From: Brevundimonas sp. UBA986
GTDB lineage: Bacteria; Pseudomonadota; Alphaproteobacteria; Caulobacterales; Caulobacteraceae
Assembly: GCA_002292165.1 (NCBI GenBank)
Contig: DBBK01000081.1
Coordinates: forward strand, 1 to 20,375
Reading direction: 5' to 3'
Length of the DNA stretch: 20,375 nt
Part shown: in pieces, positions 1-6,786 of the stretch
Numbering within the stretch: position 1 is the stretch's first letter
How the letters are laid out: each line of letters begins with the position of its first letter
Notes under the pieces: model-generated
The model's database searches: none
The model's input: the letters and a program-made list of their open reading frames with translations, nothing else
Told to the model about the DNA's origin: nothing
Program-made: the position numbers and the translations under genes

Positions 1-2092
1 GACCCTGCTGCGCGCCTCCGACGTCCTGGCCGACCATATCGCCGCGGCGCGGGGTCTGGCCCCCGAGGTCGATGAGGCCCGCTCGGCCGGCCTGGTCGCC
101 GAGCTGGAAATCCTGACCCACGGCGTGGCCAGCGCGCCCGCCGCCGAAGCGCCCGCCGAGGAAGAACCCGTCTTCACCCCGGTGATGATGGCCCCGATCG
201 CCGAACCCGGCCTGCCCGAGGCCGACGAGTTCGGCTTCCGCCCCGTCGCCTTCAGCTTCGCGGATCTGGACGCCCCGGCCGAGGCCGCCGCGCCCGCCGA
301 GCTCGCCGCCGGCGGTCAGGTCTGGCGCGTCGTCTTCCGCCCCCACGCCCGTCTCTACGCCAACGCCAACGAGACCGGCATCCTGTTGCGCGAACTGTCG
401 CGTCTGGGCGAGATGAAGGTCGAGGTCGACGCCTCGGCCCTGCCGACCCTGGACGAGCTGGTTCCCGAAGAATCCTATCTGGCCTGGACCATCGACCTGA
501 CGACCGACGCCGGCGAGAGCGCCGTGCGCGACGTCTTCGACTTCGTCGAGAGCGACTGCGACCTGTCCATCCGTCCGGCGGACGCCGCCGGTCCGACCGA
601 GGCTCCCGCCGTCGCCGCCCTGGAAGCCGCGCCCGAAGCCGCTCCGGCCGAGTTCGATATCGCCGCCCTGATGGCCAGCGCCAAGGCGGATGTCTCGGCC
701 CAGGCCGCCGCCGCCGTCACGGCCCCCGCGCCGACCCCCGCCGCCGCCGCTCCGGTCGCTCCGGCCCCGGTGGAAGCGGTCGCCGCTCCGGCTCCCGTCG
801 CTCCGGCGCCCGCCCCGGCCCCCGCGGCGCCGGCTCCCGCGGCCCCCGCCGCCGCCGCCGCGCCCGCGGCCCCGGCCGCCGTCACCATTCGCGTCGATCT
901 GGACCGCGTCGATCGCCTGATCAACGTCGTCGGCGAGCTGGTCATCCAGCAGGCCATGCTGGCCCAGCGCGTGATCGAAAGCGGCCTGGCCCGCTCCTCC
1001 GGCATCTCGGTCGGGCTCGAGGATCTCGAGCTGCTGACGCGCGAGATCCAGGACAGCGTCATGGCCATCCGCGCCCAGCCGGTGAAGTCCGTCTTCCAGC
1101 GGATGCCGCGTCTGGTCCGCGAAGTCGGCGAAATGACCGGCAAGCGCGTGCGTCTGGTCACCGCCGGCGAGGACACCGAGGTCGACAAGACCGTGGTCGA
1201 GCGTCTGGCCGAGCCGATCACCCACATGCTGCGCAACGCCATCGACCACGGGCTGGAAAGCCCGGACGAGCGCGTCGCCGCCGGCAAGCCCGCCGAGGGC
1301 ACCGTCCGTCTGGCCGCCCTGCACCGTTCGGGCCGGATCGTCATCGAGATCGGCGACGACGGCAAAGGCATCAACCGCGACCGGGTCAAGGGCATCGCCA
1401 TCTCGCGCGGCCTGATCGCCGAGGACGCGGTCCTGACCGACGAGGAGATCGACAACCTGATCTTCCTGCCGGGCTTCTCGACCGCCGAGACCATCACCGA
1501 CGTCTCCGGGCGCGGCGTGGGCATGGACGTGGTCAAACGCTCGATCCAGGCCCTGGGCGGCCGGATTTCGATCAGCTCGGTTCCGGGCAAGGGTTCGACC
1601 TTCACCCTCAGCCTGCCCCTGACCCTGGCGGTTCTGGACGGGATGGTGGTCACCGCCGCCGAACAGACCCTGGTCGCGCCGCTGACGGCCATCGTCGAGA
1701 GCCTGACCCCGCGCGCCGAGGACATCCACTATGTCGGCGGCCACGACCCGGTCATCCGCTTCCGCGAGCAGTTCGTGCCCCTGATCGACGTCGCCCTGGG
1801 TATGGGCTTCCGTGACGCGCCGGCCGCGGCCGAGGGCGGTGTCGCGGTGATCATCGAGACCGAGGCCGGCGCCCGCGCCGCCCTGCTGTTCGACGCCATC
1901 CAGGGCCAGCGCCAGGTGGTCATCAAGAGCCTTGAGACCAACTACCAGCAGGTCGAGGGCGTCGCCGCCGCGACCATCCTGGGCGACGGCCGTGTCGCCC
2001 TGATCCTGGACGTGGACGCCATCGTCGCCTCCTGGCGCCGCAAGGCGACCCGCATCGAAGCCACCCGTTCAGACTTCAAACTCGCGAGCTGA
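1..2092 (+). CDS. cheA: Chemotaxis histidine kinase CheA (5' end missing)
   Basis: CheA autophosphorylates from ATP in the receptor-CheA-CheW array and passes phosphate to CheY and CheB. The frame is open from base 2, so the GTG at 125 is internal and the true start and most of the Hpt (P1) domain, with its phosphorylated His, lie outside the window. Visible, numbering from base 2: end of P1 (about 1-40), a P2-like CheY-docking domain (about 95-195), an Ala/Pro linker (about 230-293), the P3 dimerisation helices (from 296, IRVDLDRVDRLINVVGEL), and the ATPase domain with N box HMLRNAIDHGLE (from 408), G1 IGDDGKGI, F box LPGFSTAE and G2 GRGVGMDVV. A CheW-like P5 domain runs from about 547 to the end at residue 696. 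All ATP-binding motifs are intact. cheW starts 2 bp after the stop. Identification is secure; only the missing N-terminus limits it. Confidence 0.97.
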   Translation, partial: TLLRASDVLADHIAAARGLAPEVDEARSAGLVAELEILTHGVASAPAAEAPAEEEPVFTPVMMAPIAEPGLPEADEFGFRPVAFSFADLDAPAEAAAPAELAAGGQVWRVVFRPHARLYANANETGILLRELSRLGEMKVEVDASALPTLDELVPEESYLAWTIDLTTDAGESAVRDVFDFVESDCDLSIRPADAAGPTEAPAVAALEAAPEAAPAEFDIAALMASAKADVSAQAAAAVTAPAPTPAAAAPVAPAPVEAVAAPAPVAPAPAPAPAAPAPAAPAAAAAPAAPAAVTIRVDLDRVDRLINVVGELVIQQAMLAQRVIESGLARSSGISVGLEDLELLTREIQDSVMAIRAQPVKSVFQRMPRLVREVGEMTGKRVRLVTAGEDTEVDKTVVERLAEPITHMLRNAIDHGLESPDERVAAGKPAEGTVRLAALHRSGRIVIEIGDDGKGINRDRVKGIAISRGLIAEDAVLTDEEIDNLIFLPGFSTAETITDVSGRGVGMDVVKRSIQALGGRISISSVPGKGSTFTLSLPLTLAVLDGMVVTAAEQTLVAPLTAIVESLTPRAEDIHYVGGHDPVIRFREQFVPLIDVALGMGFRDAPAAAEGGVAVIIETEAGARAALLFDAIQGQRQVVIKSLETNYQQVEGVAAATILGDGRVALILDVDAIVASWRRKATRIEATRSDFKLAS
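698..884 (+). repeat. Low-complexity Ala/Pro-coding linker within cheA
   Basis: This stretch encodes almost only Ala, Pro and Val in irregular AP, APA and PAA units between the P2 and P3 domains of CheA. It acts as a flexible tether, as P2-P3 linkers do in other CheA proteins. Because the DNA is GC-rich and repetitive, long spurious open frames appear on other frames here, including Arg/Pro-rich ones. Linker length is likely to vary between strains. Confidence 0.8.
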
Positions 2093-2094
2093 TC

Positions 2095-2559
2095 ATGACT
2101 GAAGTTTCCAACGCCGCAGCCACCCGCGAACTGATCGCCTTCCGTATCGGCGAGCAGGAGTTCTGCGTGGACATCATGTCGGTGCGCGAGATCCGCGGCT
2201 GGACGCCCGCGACCCCGCTGCCCCGCGCGCCCGGCTTCATGAAGGGCGTTATCAACCTGCGCGGCGCCGTCCTGCCGATCATCGACCTGGGCGCCCGCTT
2301 CGGTCTGCGCACCTCCGAACCGACGGCCCGCCACGTCATCATGGTGGCCCATGTCGGCGGCCGGATGGTCGGCCTGCTGGTCGACGCGGTCTCGGACATC
2401 ATCCAGCTGACCGACGAAGCCATGCAGCCGACGCCGGACGTGGCCAGCGAGCAGGTGAAGTCCTTCGTCAAGGGCCTGTTCGCCCTGGACGGTCGCCTGA
2501 TCAGCCTGATCGAACTCGACCGGATCATCCCCGACGCCGCCGAGGCTGAAGCCGCATGA
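2095..2559 (+). CDS. cheW: Chemotaxis coupling protein CheW
   Basis: CheW is the cytoplasmic adaptor that links chemoreceptor tips to the P5 domain of CheA. The 154-residue product is one CheW domain of normal length. It includes the segment KGVINLRGAVLPIIDL at about residues 50-65, the most diagnostic CheW motif, and the VDAVSDII strand that follows. The start at 2095 is the first ATG after the cheA stop. No strong ribosome site is visible, so translation probably continues from cheA. The last four bases overlap the cheR start (ATGA). It has no extra domain or receiver, so it is a simple scaffold and not a CheV-type fusion. Confidence 0.97.
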   Translation: MTEVSNAAATRELIAFRIGEQEFCVDIMSVREIRGWTPATPLPRAPGFMKGVINLRGAVLPIIDLGARFGLRTSEPTARHVIMVAHVGGRMVGLLVDAVSDIIQLTDEAMQPTPDVASEQVKSFVKGLFALDGRLISLIELDRIIPDAAEAEAA

Positions 2560-3422
2560 CCAGCCCCGCCGGGCGCGAGTCCCTGGTCGAAGGCGAGTTC
2601 GTCTTCACCGCCGAGGATTTCCGCCACATCGCCCAGATCCTGCACAGCCACGCAGGGATCGCCCTGAACGAGGGCAAGGCCGCGCTGGTCTATTCGCGCC
2701 TGGCCAAGCGGCTGCGCACCCTCGGCCTGCGCAGCTTCCGGGACTATTGCGCCCTGATCCAGGACGCCTCGGGCGTGGACGAGCGTCAGGCGATGACGGC
2801 CGCCCTGACCACCAACGTGACCCGCTTCTACCGCGAGCCGCACCATTTCGATCATCTGCGCGACGAGGTCATGCCGATGCTGGCAGAGCGCGCCCGGCGC
2901 GGCGGCCGCGTCCGCCTGTGGTCCGCCGCCTGCTCGAACGGGCAGGAACCCTATTCCATGGCCATGACGGCGCTGTCCGTCCTGCCGGAAGCCAACGAGC
3001 TCGACTTCCGCATCCTGGCCACGGACATCGACCCGAACATGGTCGCCGACGGCATCGCCGGGGTCTATCCGGAAGAGGCGCTGGATCCGGCGCCCCCGGC
3101 CCTGCGCAACAAGTTCTTCGAGAAGGCGCCCTCCCAGGGCCGCAACATGCTCTCGGCCGCCCAGCCCCTGCGCGACCTGATCAGCTTCAAGGAGCTGAAC
3201 CTGATCGGGGACTGGCCGATGCGCGGCAAGTTCGACGTCATCTTCTGCCGCAACGTGGTCATCTATTTCGACGACGCGACCCAGGAGCGGGTCTGGAAGC
3301 GGTTCACCCCGCTGATGAACCCCGGCGCCACCCTCTACATCGGCCATTCCGAGCGCGTCAGCGGTCCGGCGATCAGCCAGCTGAGCACCAGCGGCCTCAC
3401 CACCTACAGGCTGGCCGCATGA
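2556..3422 (+). CDS. cheR: Chemoreceptor methyltransferase CheR
   Basis: CheR transfers methyl groups from S-adenosylmethionine to glutamates on chemoreceptors for sensory adaptation. The 288-residue product has the all-helical N-terminal CheR domain (about 16-75), the motif TTNVTRFYRE that opens the catalytic domain (about 84-93), a SAM-binding loop WSAACSNGQEPYS (about 121-133), the acidic ATDID strand, FCRNVVIYFD, and LYIGHSE near the C-terminus. The loop reads SAACSNGQE where many family members have SAGCSTGEE, a mild variation. There is no C-terminal TPR or receptor-tethering extension. It overlaps cheW by ATGA at the front and cheB by ATGA at the end, and a GAGG lies about 10 bp before its ATG. 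Confidence 0.97.
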   Translation: MTSPAGRESLVEGEFVFTAEDFRHIAQILHSHAGIALNEGKAALVYSRLAKRLRTLGLRSFRDYCALIQDASGVDERQAMTAALTTNVTRFYREPHHFDHLRDEVMPMLAERARRGGRVRLWSAACSNGQEPYSMAMTALSVLPEANELDFRILATDIDPNMVADGIAGVYPEEALDPAPPALRNKFFEKAPSQGRNMLSAAQPLRDLISFKELNLIGDWPMRGKFDVIFCRNVVIYFDDATQERVWKRFTPLMNPGATLYIGHSERVSGPAISQLSTSGLTTYRLAA

Positions 3423-4465
3423 CCGGTATTGTTCGCGTTCTCGTCGTCGACGACAGCCCCACCATGCGGGGCCTGATTACGGCCGCCTTGCGTCGCGATC
3501 CCGAGATCGAGGTGATCGGCTCGGCCGCCGATCCGCTGGAAGCGCGCGCGTTAATCAAGGAATTGAACCCCGACGTCATCACTCTTGATGTCGAGATGCC
3601 CAATATGAATGGGCTGGAGTTCCTCGAGAAGATCATGCGGCTGCGGCCCATGCCCGTGGTCATGGTTTCGACCCTGACCCAGGCCGGCGCCGAGATCACC
3701 CTGGAAGCCCTGGAAATGGGCGCCGTGGACGCCGTCGGAAAGCCGGGCGCGGGCGTCACCGCCGCCGAGGCCTTCTCGGAGCTGACCCTGAAGGTGAAGA
3801 CCGCCGCCCGCTCGCGCGTCCGCGCCCGCGGCCCGGTCGAGACCGTGCGCCCGCACAACGACTATCGCGCCGCGCATGACCATATCCTGGCCATCGGCGC
3901 CTCCACCGGCGGGGTCGAGGCCCTGCTGGGCATCATCTCGGCCTTCCCGGCCAACTGTCCGGCGACGGTGGTGACCCAGCATATGCCGGCGACCTTCACC
4001 GCCAGCTTCGCCGCCCGTCTGAACAAGGCCTCGGCCGCGACGGTCACCGAGGCCGTGGACGGCGCCCCTCTGCTGCCGGGCCACGTCTATATCGCTCCGG
4101 GCGGTCTGACCCATCTGGAGGTGCTCGGCACGACGCCGCGCTGTCGTCTGAGCGACGGCGACACCGTCAGCGGCCATCGCCCCTCGGTCGATGTGCTGTT
4201 CCGTTCGGTCGCCCGCCTGCGCAAGCCCATGACCGGCGTCATCCTGACGGGCATGGGCCGCGACGGCGCGCAAGGGTTGCTGGAGATGCGCAACGCCGGC
4301 GCCCACACCCTGGGCCAGGACGAGGCCTCTTCGGTCGTCTACGGCATGCCGCGCGTCGCCCATGAAATCGGGGCCGTCGAGCGTCAACTACCCCTGTCGC
4401 GTATGCCTTCCGCCATTCTCGAACTGTGCGCCGTGCCCCCGCGCGACGTCCATTCCGCCGCCTGA
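3419..4465 (+). CDS. cheB: Chemoreceptor methylesterase/deamidase CheB
   Basis: CheB demethylates and deamidates chemoreceptors when its receiver is phosphorylated by CheA, opposing CheR. The start is the ATG overlapping the cheR stop; the frame remains open far upstream, but only this start gives the normal 348-residue protein. The receiver domain (about 5-125) has acidic residues D11/D12, phosphoacceptor D57, and K109 in GKPG. A charged linker (about 130-150) leads to the catalytic domain, whose triad is S162 (IGASTGG), H188 (TQHMP) and D282 (GMGRDGA), close to the positions in the Escherichia coli enzyme. Everything needed for activity is present. There are 11 bp between its stop and the next gene. 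Confidence 0.97.
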   Translation: MTGIVRVLVVDDSPTMRGLITAALRRDPEIEVIGSAADPLEARALIKELNPDVITLDVEMPNMNGLEFLEKIMRLRPMPVVMVSTLTQAGAEITLEALEMGAVDAVGKPGAGVTAAEAFSELTLKVKTAARSRVRARGPVETVRPHNDYRAAHDHILAIGASTGGVEALLGIISAFPANCPATVVTQHMPATFTASFAARLNKASAATVTEAVDGAPLLPGHVYIAPGGLTHLEVLGTTPRCRLSDGDTVSGHRPSVDVLFRSVARLRKPMTGVILTGMGRDGAQGLLEMRNAGAHTLGQDEASSVVYGMPRVAHEIGAVERQLPLSRMPSAILELCAVPPRDVHSAA

Positions 4466-4476
4466 GGTTTCCCCCA

Positions 4477-4866
4477 ATGCCCGCCGCCTCCGCTATCCAC
4501 ACCCTCATCGTCGACGATCAGATGTCGATGCGCGGCCTTGTCCGCACCAGTATGCAGCAGCTGGGGTTCCGCGAGTTCCGCGAGGCCTCCGACGGCGAAG
4601 CGGCCCTGCGCGAGATGATCGGCAAGCCGGCGCACCTGATCATTTCCGACTTCAACATGCCGAACCTGGACGGTCTGGGCCTGCTGCGCGCCATCCGCGC
4701 CCACCCGCCGACCCAAGGCGCCGCCTTCATCATGCTGACCGGCCGCGCCGATCGCGAACTGGTGGCCCGCGCGGTCCAGTTCGGGGTCAACAACTACCTG
4801 GTCAAACCCTTCACCGTCGCCCAGCTCAAAGAGAAGCTGGAAGGCGTTTTCGGTCCTCTGACATGA
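4477..4866 (+). CDS. cheY: Single-domain chemotaxis response regulator CheY (second cheY of the Caulobacter-type cluster)
   Basis: This is a stand-alone receiver of 129 residues, the normal CheY length. It is phosphorylated by CheA and signals to the flagellar motor or acts as a phosphate sink. Key residues are all present: D13/D14, phosphoacceptor D58 (IISDFNMP), T88 (IMLTGR) and K110 (LVKPF). The ATG at 4477 is chosen over an upstream in-frame start inside cheB because it gives a normal N-terminus (IHTLIVDDQ) and has GAGG 9 bp before it. By position between cheB and cheD it corresponds to CheYII of Caulobacter crescentus. Whether it is the main motor-binding CheY cannot be told from sequence. 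The end overlaps cheD. Confidence 0.94.
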   Translation: MPAASAIHTLIVDDQMSMRGLVRTSMQQLGFREFREASDGEAALREMIGKPAHLIISDFNMPNLDGLGLLRAIRAHPPTQGAAFIMLTGRADRELVARAVQFGVNNYLVKPFTVAQLKEKLEGVFGPLT

Positions 4867-5405
4867 TGTCGGCGGCGGCCCTGGCCACCGAAAAGAGGAT
4901 TCACGTGGGCCAGGGCGAGCACCACGTCACCTCTGACCCGAATGTGATGCTGACCACCATCCTGGGCAGTTGCGTCGCCATGTGCCTGCGCGATCCCCTG
5001 GCGGGCGTCGGCGGCATGAACCACTTCCTGCTGCCGGAAGGCGCCGGGGCGGGGACCGACGCGGGCCGCCGCTACGGCGCGTATGCGATGGAACTGCTGA
5101 TCAACGACGTGCTCAAGGCGGGCGCCCGTCGCGAGCGGCTGGAGGCCAAGCTGTTCGGCGGCGGCCGCATGTTCGATTCCCTGCGCGACGTCGGGATGCA
5201 GAACGCCGAGTTCGCCGAGCGCTTCCTGAGGGACGAAGGCATCACCGTCGTCGGCGGCAGCCTGCGCGGCTCGGGCGGACGGCGTCTGCACTACTGGCCC
5301 GTGAGCGGCCGCGCCCTGCAGCGCGCCGTGACCGACAGCCATGTGCCGGTCCAGGCCCCTCCGAAGATCGAACCGGTCGCCTCCGGCGCCGTGGAGCTGT
5401 TCTGA
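4863..5405 (+). CDS. cheD: Chemoreceptor glutamine deamidase CheD
   Basis: CheD converts specific receptor glutamines to glutamates and, in some bacteria, is a partner of the phosphatase CheC. The 180-residue product carries the core TTILGSCVAMCLRDP with the catalytic Cys in GSCV, the catalytic His in GGMNHFLLP, and the later KLFGGGRMF and GGSLRG motifs. The ATG at 4863 overlaps the cheY stop by four bases; a second ATG at 4866 in the same frame is an equally possible start and changes the protein by one residue. No cheC was found in the window, so a stand-alone deamidase role is most likely. It overlaps the next gene by one base (TGATG). Confidence 0.95.
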   Translation: MMSAAALATEKRIHVGQGEHHVTSDPNVMLTTILGSCVAMCLRDPLAGVGGMNHFLLPEGAGAGTDAGRRYGAYAMELLINDVLKAGARRERLEAKLFGGGRMFDSLRDVGMQNAEFAERFLRDEGITVVGGSLRGSGGRRLHYWPVSGRALQRAVTDSHVPVQAPPKIEPVASGAVELF

Positions 5406-5734
5406 TGCCCCGTCTTCGCGCGCTTCTCGTCGCCGTCTCCGACGAACTGGCCGAGATCCGGGGCCAGGTCGACGACCTGTCGGGCCTGACCCAGGACCTG
5501 ATGGTCCACGCTCCGGCCGGCGACAAGGCCGATATCCAGCAGCGGATCCAGGCCTTCGATCTGCTGATCCAGCGGCTGGACGGGCTCAGCGGCCTGTCCG
5601 CGGCGCTGGGCGTCGGCGTGCCCGTCGAGACGGCGCTGCACGCCCTGACCCTGTCGGACCAATTCCGTCGGCTGCGCGCCGATGCCGACGCTCGTCCCGA
5701 CGCCGCCGCGTCCGGCGACCTGATGCTGTTCTGA
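5405..5734 (+). CDS. cheU: Small helical chemotaxis-operon protein, CheU-like
   Basis: This encodes 109 residues and starts at the ATG that shares one base with the cheD stop. It has no signal peptide or membrane segment. Residues 1-35 and 42-65 look like amphipathic helices (DELAEIRGQVDDLSG and IQQRIQAFDLLIQRLDGLSG), with an Ala/Asp-rich tail ending in LMLF. By position between cheD and a cheY-like gene it matches cheU of Caulobacter crescentus; the symbol rests mainly on synteny, as I cannot compare sequences here. The biochemical function is unknown to me. The second helix contains D52-x3-Q56, the spacing of the catalytic Asp and Gln in CheZ phosphatases, which is only a hint. Base composition matches its neighbours. 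Confidence 0.6.
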   Translation: MPRLRALLVAVSDELAEIRGQVDDLSGLTQDLMVHAPAGDKADIQQRIQAFDLLIQRLDGLSGLSAALGVGVPVETALHALTLSDQFRRLRADADARPDAAASGDLMLF

Positions 5735-5737
5735 GCC

Positions 5738-6340
5738 ATGGCGCGCCGGCCTGACGTCAATGAGAGGGTCAACCTCGCCCGCTCCTCGGTGCTGCTCGTC
5801 GATCACAACGAGAAGTCGCTGGCCATGCTGAGTTCGATCTTCCAGGGCTTCGGGGTCAAGGAACAGATCAAGCGCTCGACGACCGAGGACGCGATCCGGG
5901 TCGTGGACGAGCGCGACCTCGACCTGATCCTGATCGACTGCTCCATGCCGGACATGGACGGCTATGACTTCATCCGCTGGCTGCGGCGCGATACGCCGCC
6001 GCCGGTGCGCTATACCCCCGTCATCATGCTGACCGGACACGCGGCCCAGTCCAAGGTGCACAAGAGCCGGGACTGCGGCGCCAGCTTCGTCGTCACCAAG
6101 CCCCTGACCCCGAACGTGCTTCTGCAGCGCATCCTGTGGCTGGGCGCTGACGAGCGGCAGTTCGTCGAGGCCGACACCTACGTCGGTCCCGACCGCCGGG
6201 TGCGCAATTTCGGTCCGCCGCTGGGCATGGCCGGCCGCCGTTCCGGCGACCTGTCCGAACACGTCGGCGCCGCCAGCGAGGCCAATATGGATCAGTCGGC
6301 GATCGACATGATGATGAAACCGATGAAGGTGCAGCTGTGA
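5738..6340 (+). CDS. cleA: CheY-like protein with Arg-rich C-terminal tail (Cle-family, CheYIII/CleA-like)
   Basis: The 200-residue product is a receiver domain (about 15-135) with a 65-residue C-terminal extension. In Caulobacter the corresponding gene position holds CheYIII, also named CleA, one of the Cle proteins that bind cyclic di-GMP through an Arg-rich segment and tune the flagellar motor. Here the tail has R153-R154, R156 and R167-R168 (VGPDRRVRN, GMAGRRSG), consistent with that family. Phosphoacceptor D67 (LIDCSMPDMDG), T99 and K121 are kept, but the usual acidic pair is D22-H23, so one metal-binding acid is replaced. The tail ends in a Met-rich segment. It starts 3 bp after the cheU stop and overlaps cheE by GTGA. 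Family placement is likely, ligand binding is inferred. Confidence 0.7.
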   Translation: MARRPDVNERVNLARSSVLLVDHNEKSLAMLSSIFQGFGVKEQIKRSTTEDAIRVVDERDLDLILIDCSMPDMDGYDFIRWLRRDTPPPVRYTPVIMLTGHAAQSKVHKSRDCGASFVVTKPLTPNVLLQRILWLGADERQFVEADTYVGPDRRVRNFGPPLGMAGRRSGDLSEHVGAASEANMDQSAIDMMMKPMKVQL

Positions 6341-6783
6341 GCGAAGCCAGGACGTTCAAGGTCAAGAGTTCGCTGTCCAAGCAGCTGTTTGAGCCGGGCG
6401 GCCGCCTGGTCCGCGACGCCGAACGCCTGGCCGGCGAGGCGCTGGACACCCATCGCGAGGAGGCGATGGCGATGATCGCGGCGACGATCGACGAACTGGA
6501 CGCCGTCTGCGCGGCGCAGCCCGCCGAGGCCGGGCTCCAGGTCTACGCCCTGGGTCAGAAGGTCATCGATCTGGGCGCCTTCTTCGATACCGGCCCGCTG
6601 CACGAGGCGGCCTGGAGCCTGTGCGACATCGCGGATCGGATGATCGGAAACGGCGTCTGGCGCTGGCCATCGATCCAGGTGCACGCCCAGGCCATGCGAC
6701 TGATCCTGGGCAACGACTGCCGCACGGGCCGGACCTCGGCCACCCTGCTGGACGGCCTGCGCCAGGTCGCCCAGCGCCCGTAA
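6337..6783 (+). CDS. cheE: Helical protein of unknown function at the end of the chemotaxis operon, CheE-like
   Basis: This encodes 148 residues from a GTG start overlapping the preceding stop (GTGA). The protein is predicted to be almost wholly helical and soluble: a basic N-terminus (TFKVKSSLSKQLF), a helix rich in Glu and Ala with THREEAMAMI, then VYALGQKVIDLGAFF and PLHEAAWSLCDIADRM. The shape suggests a helical bundle, but no His-phosphotransfer motif or known phosphatase motif is clear. Its place as last gene of the cluster matches cheE of Caulobacter crescentus, which is the sole basis for the symbol. The stop lies 3 bp from the end of the opposing response-regulator gene, and no terminator hairpin with a T-run is seen between them. 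Confidence 0.55.
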   Translation: MSEARTFKVKSSLSKQLFEPGGRLVRDAERLAGEALDTHREEAMAMIAATIDELDAVCAAQPAEAGLQVYALGQKVIDLGAFFDTGPLHEAAWSLCDIADRMIGNGVWRWPSIQVHAQAMRLILGNDCRTGRTSATLLDGLRQVAQRP

Positions 6784-6786
6784 GGG

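Noticed and set aside
125..127. GTG as the start of cheA
   Set aside because: The frame is open to the left edge and encodes the end of an Hpt domain, so this Val is internal.
690..920. Plus-strand frame of nearly pure Arg/Pro
   Set aside because: It is the shifted reading of the Ala/Pro linker of cheA, not a gene.
475..1725. Long minus-strand open frame (416 codons) across cheA
   Set aside because: Ser/Arg/Ala-rich composition and full overlap with cheA, whose domains are clear; a typical antisense frame in GC-rich DNA.
2076..3347. Minus-strand open frame of 423 codons over cheW/cheR
   Set aside because: Antisense to two secure genes, with Gly/Asp/His/Gln-rich shadow composition and no recognisable motif.
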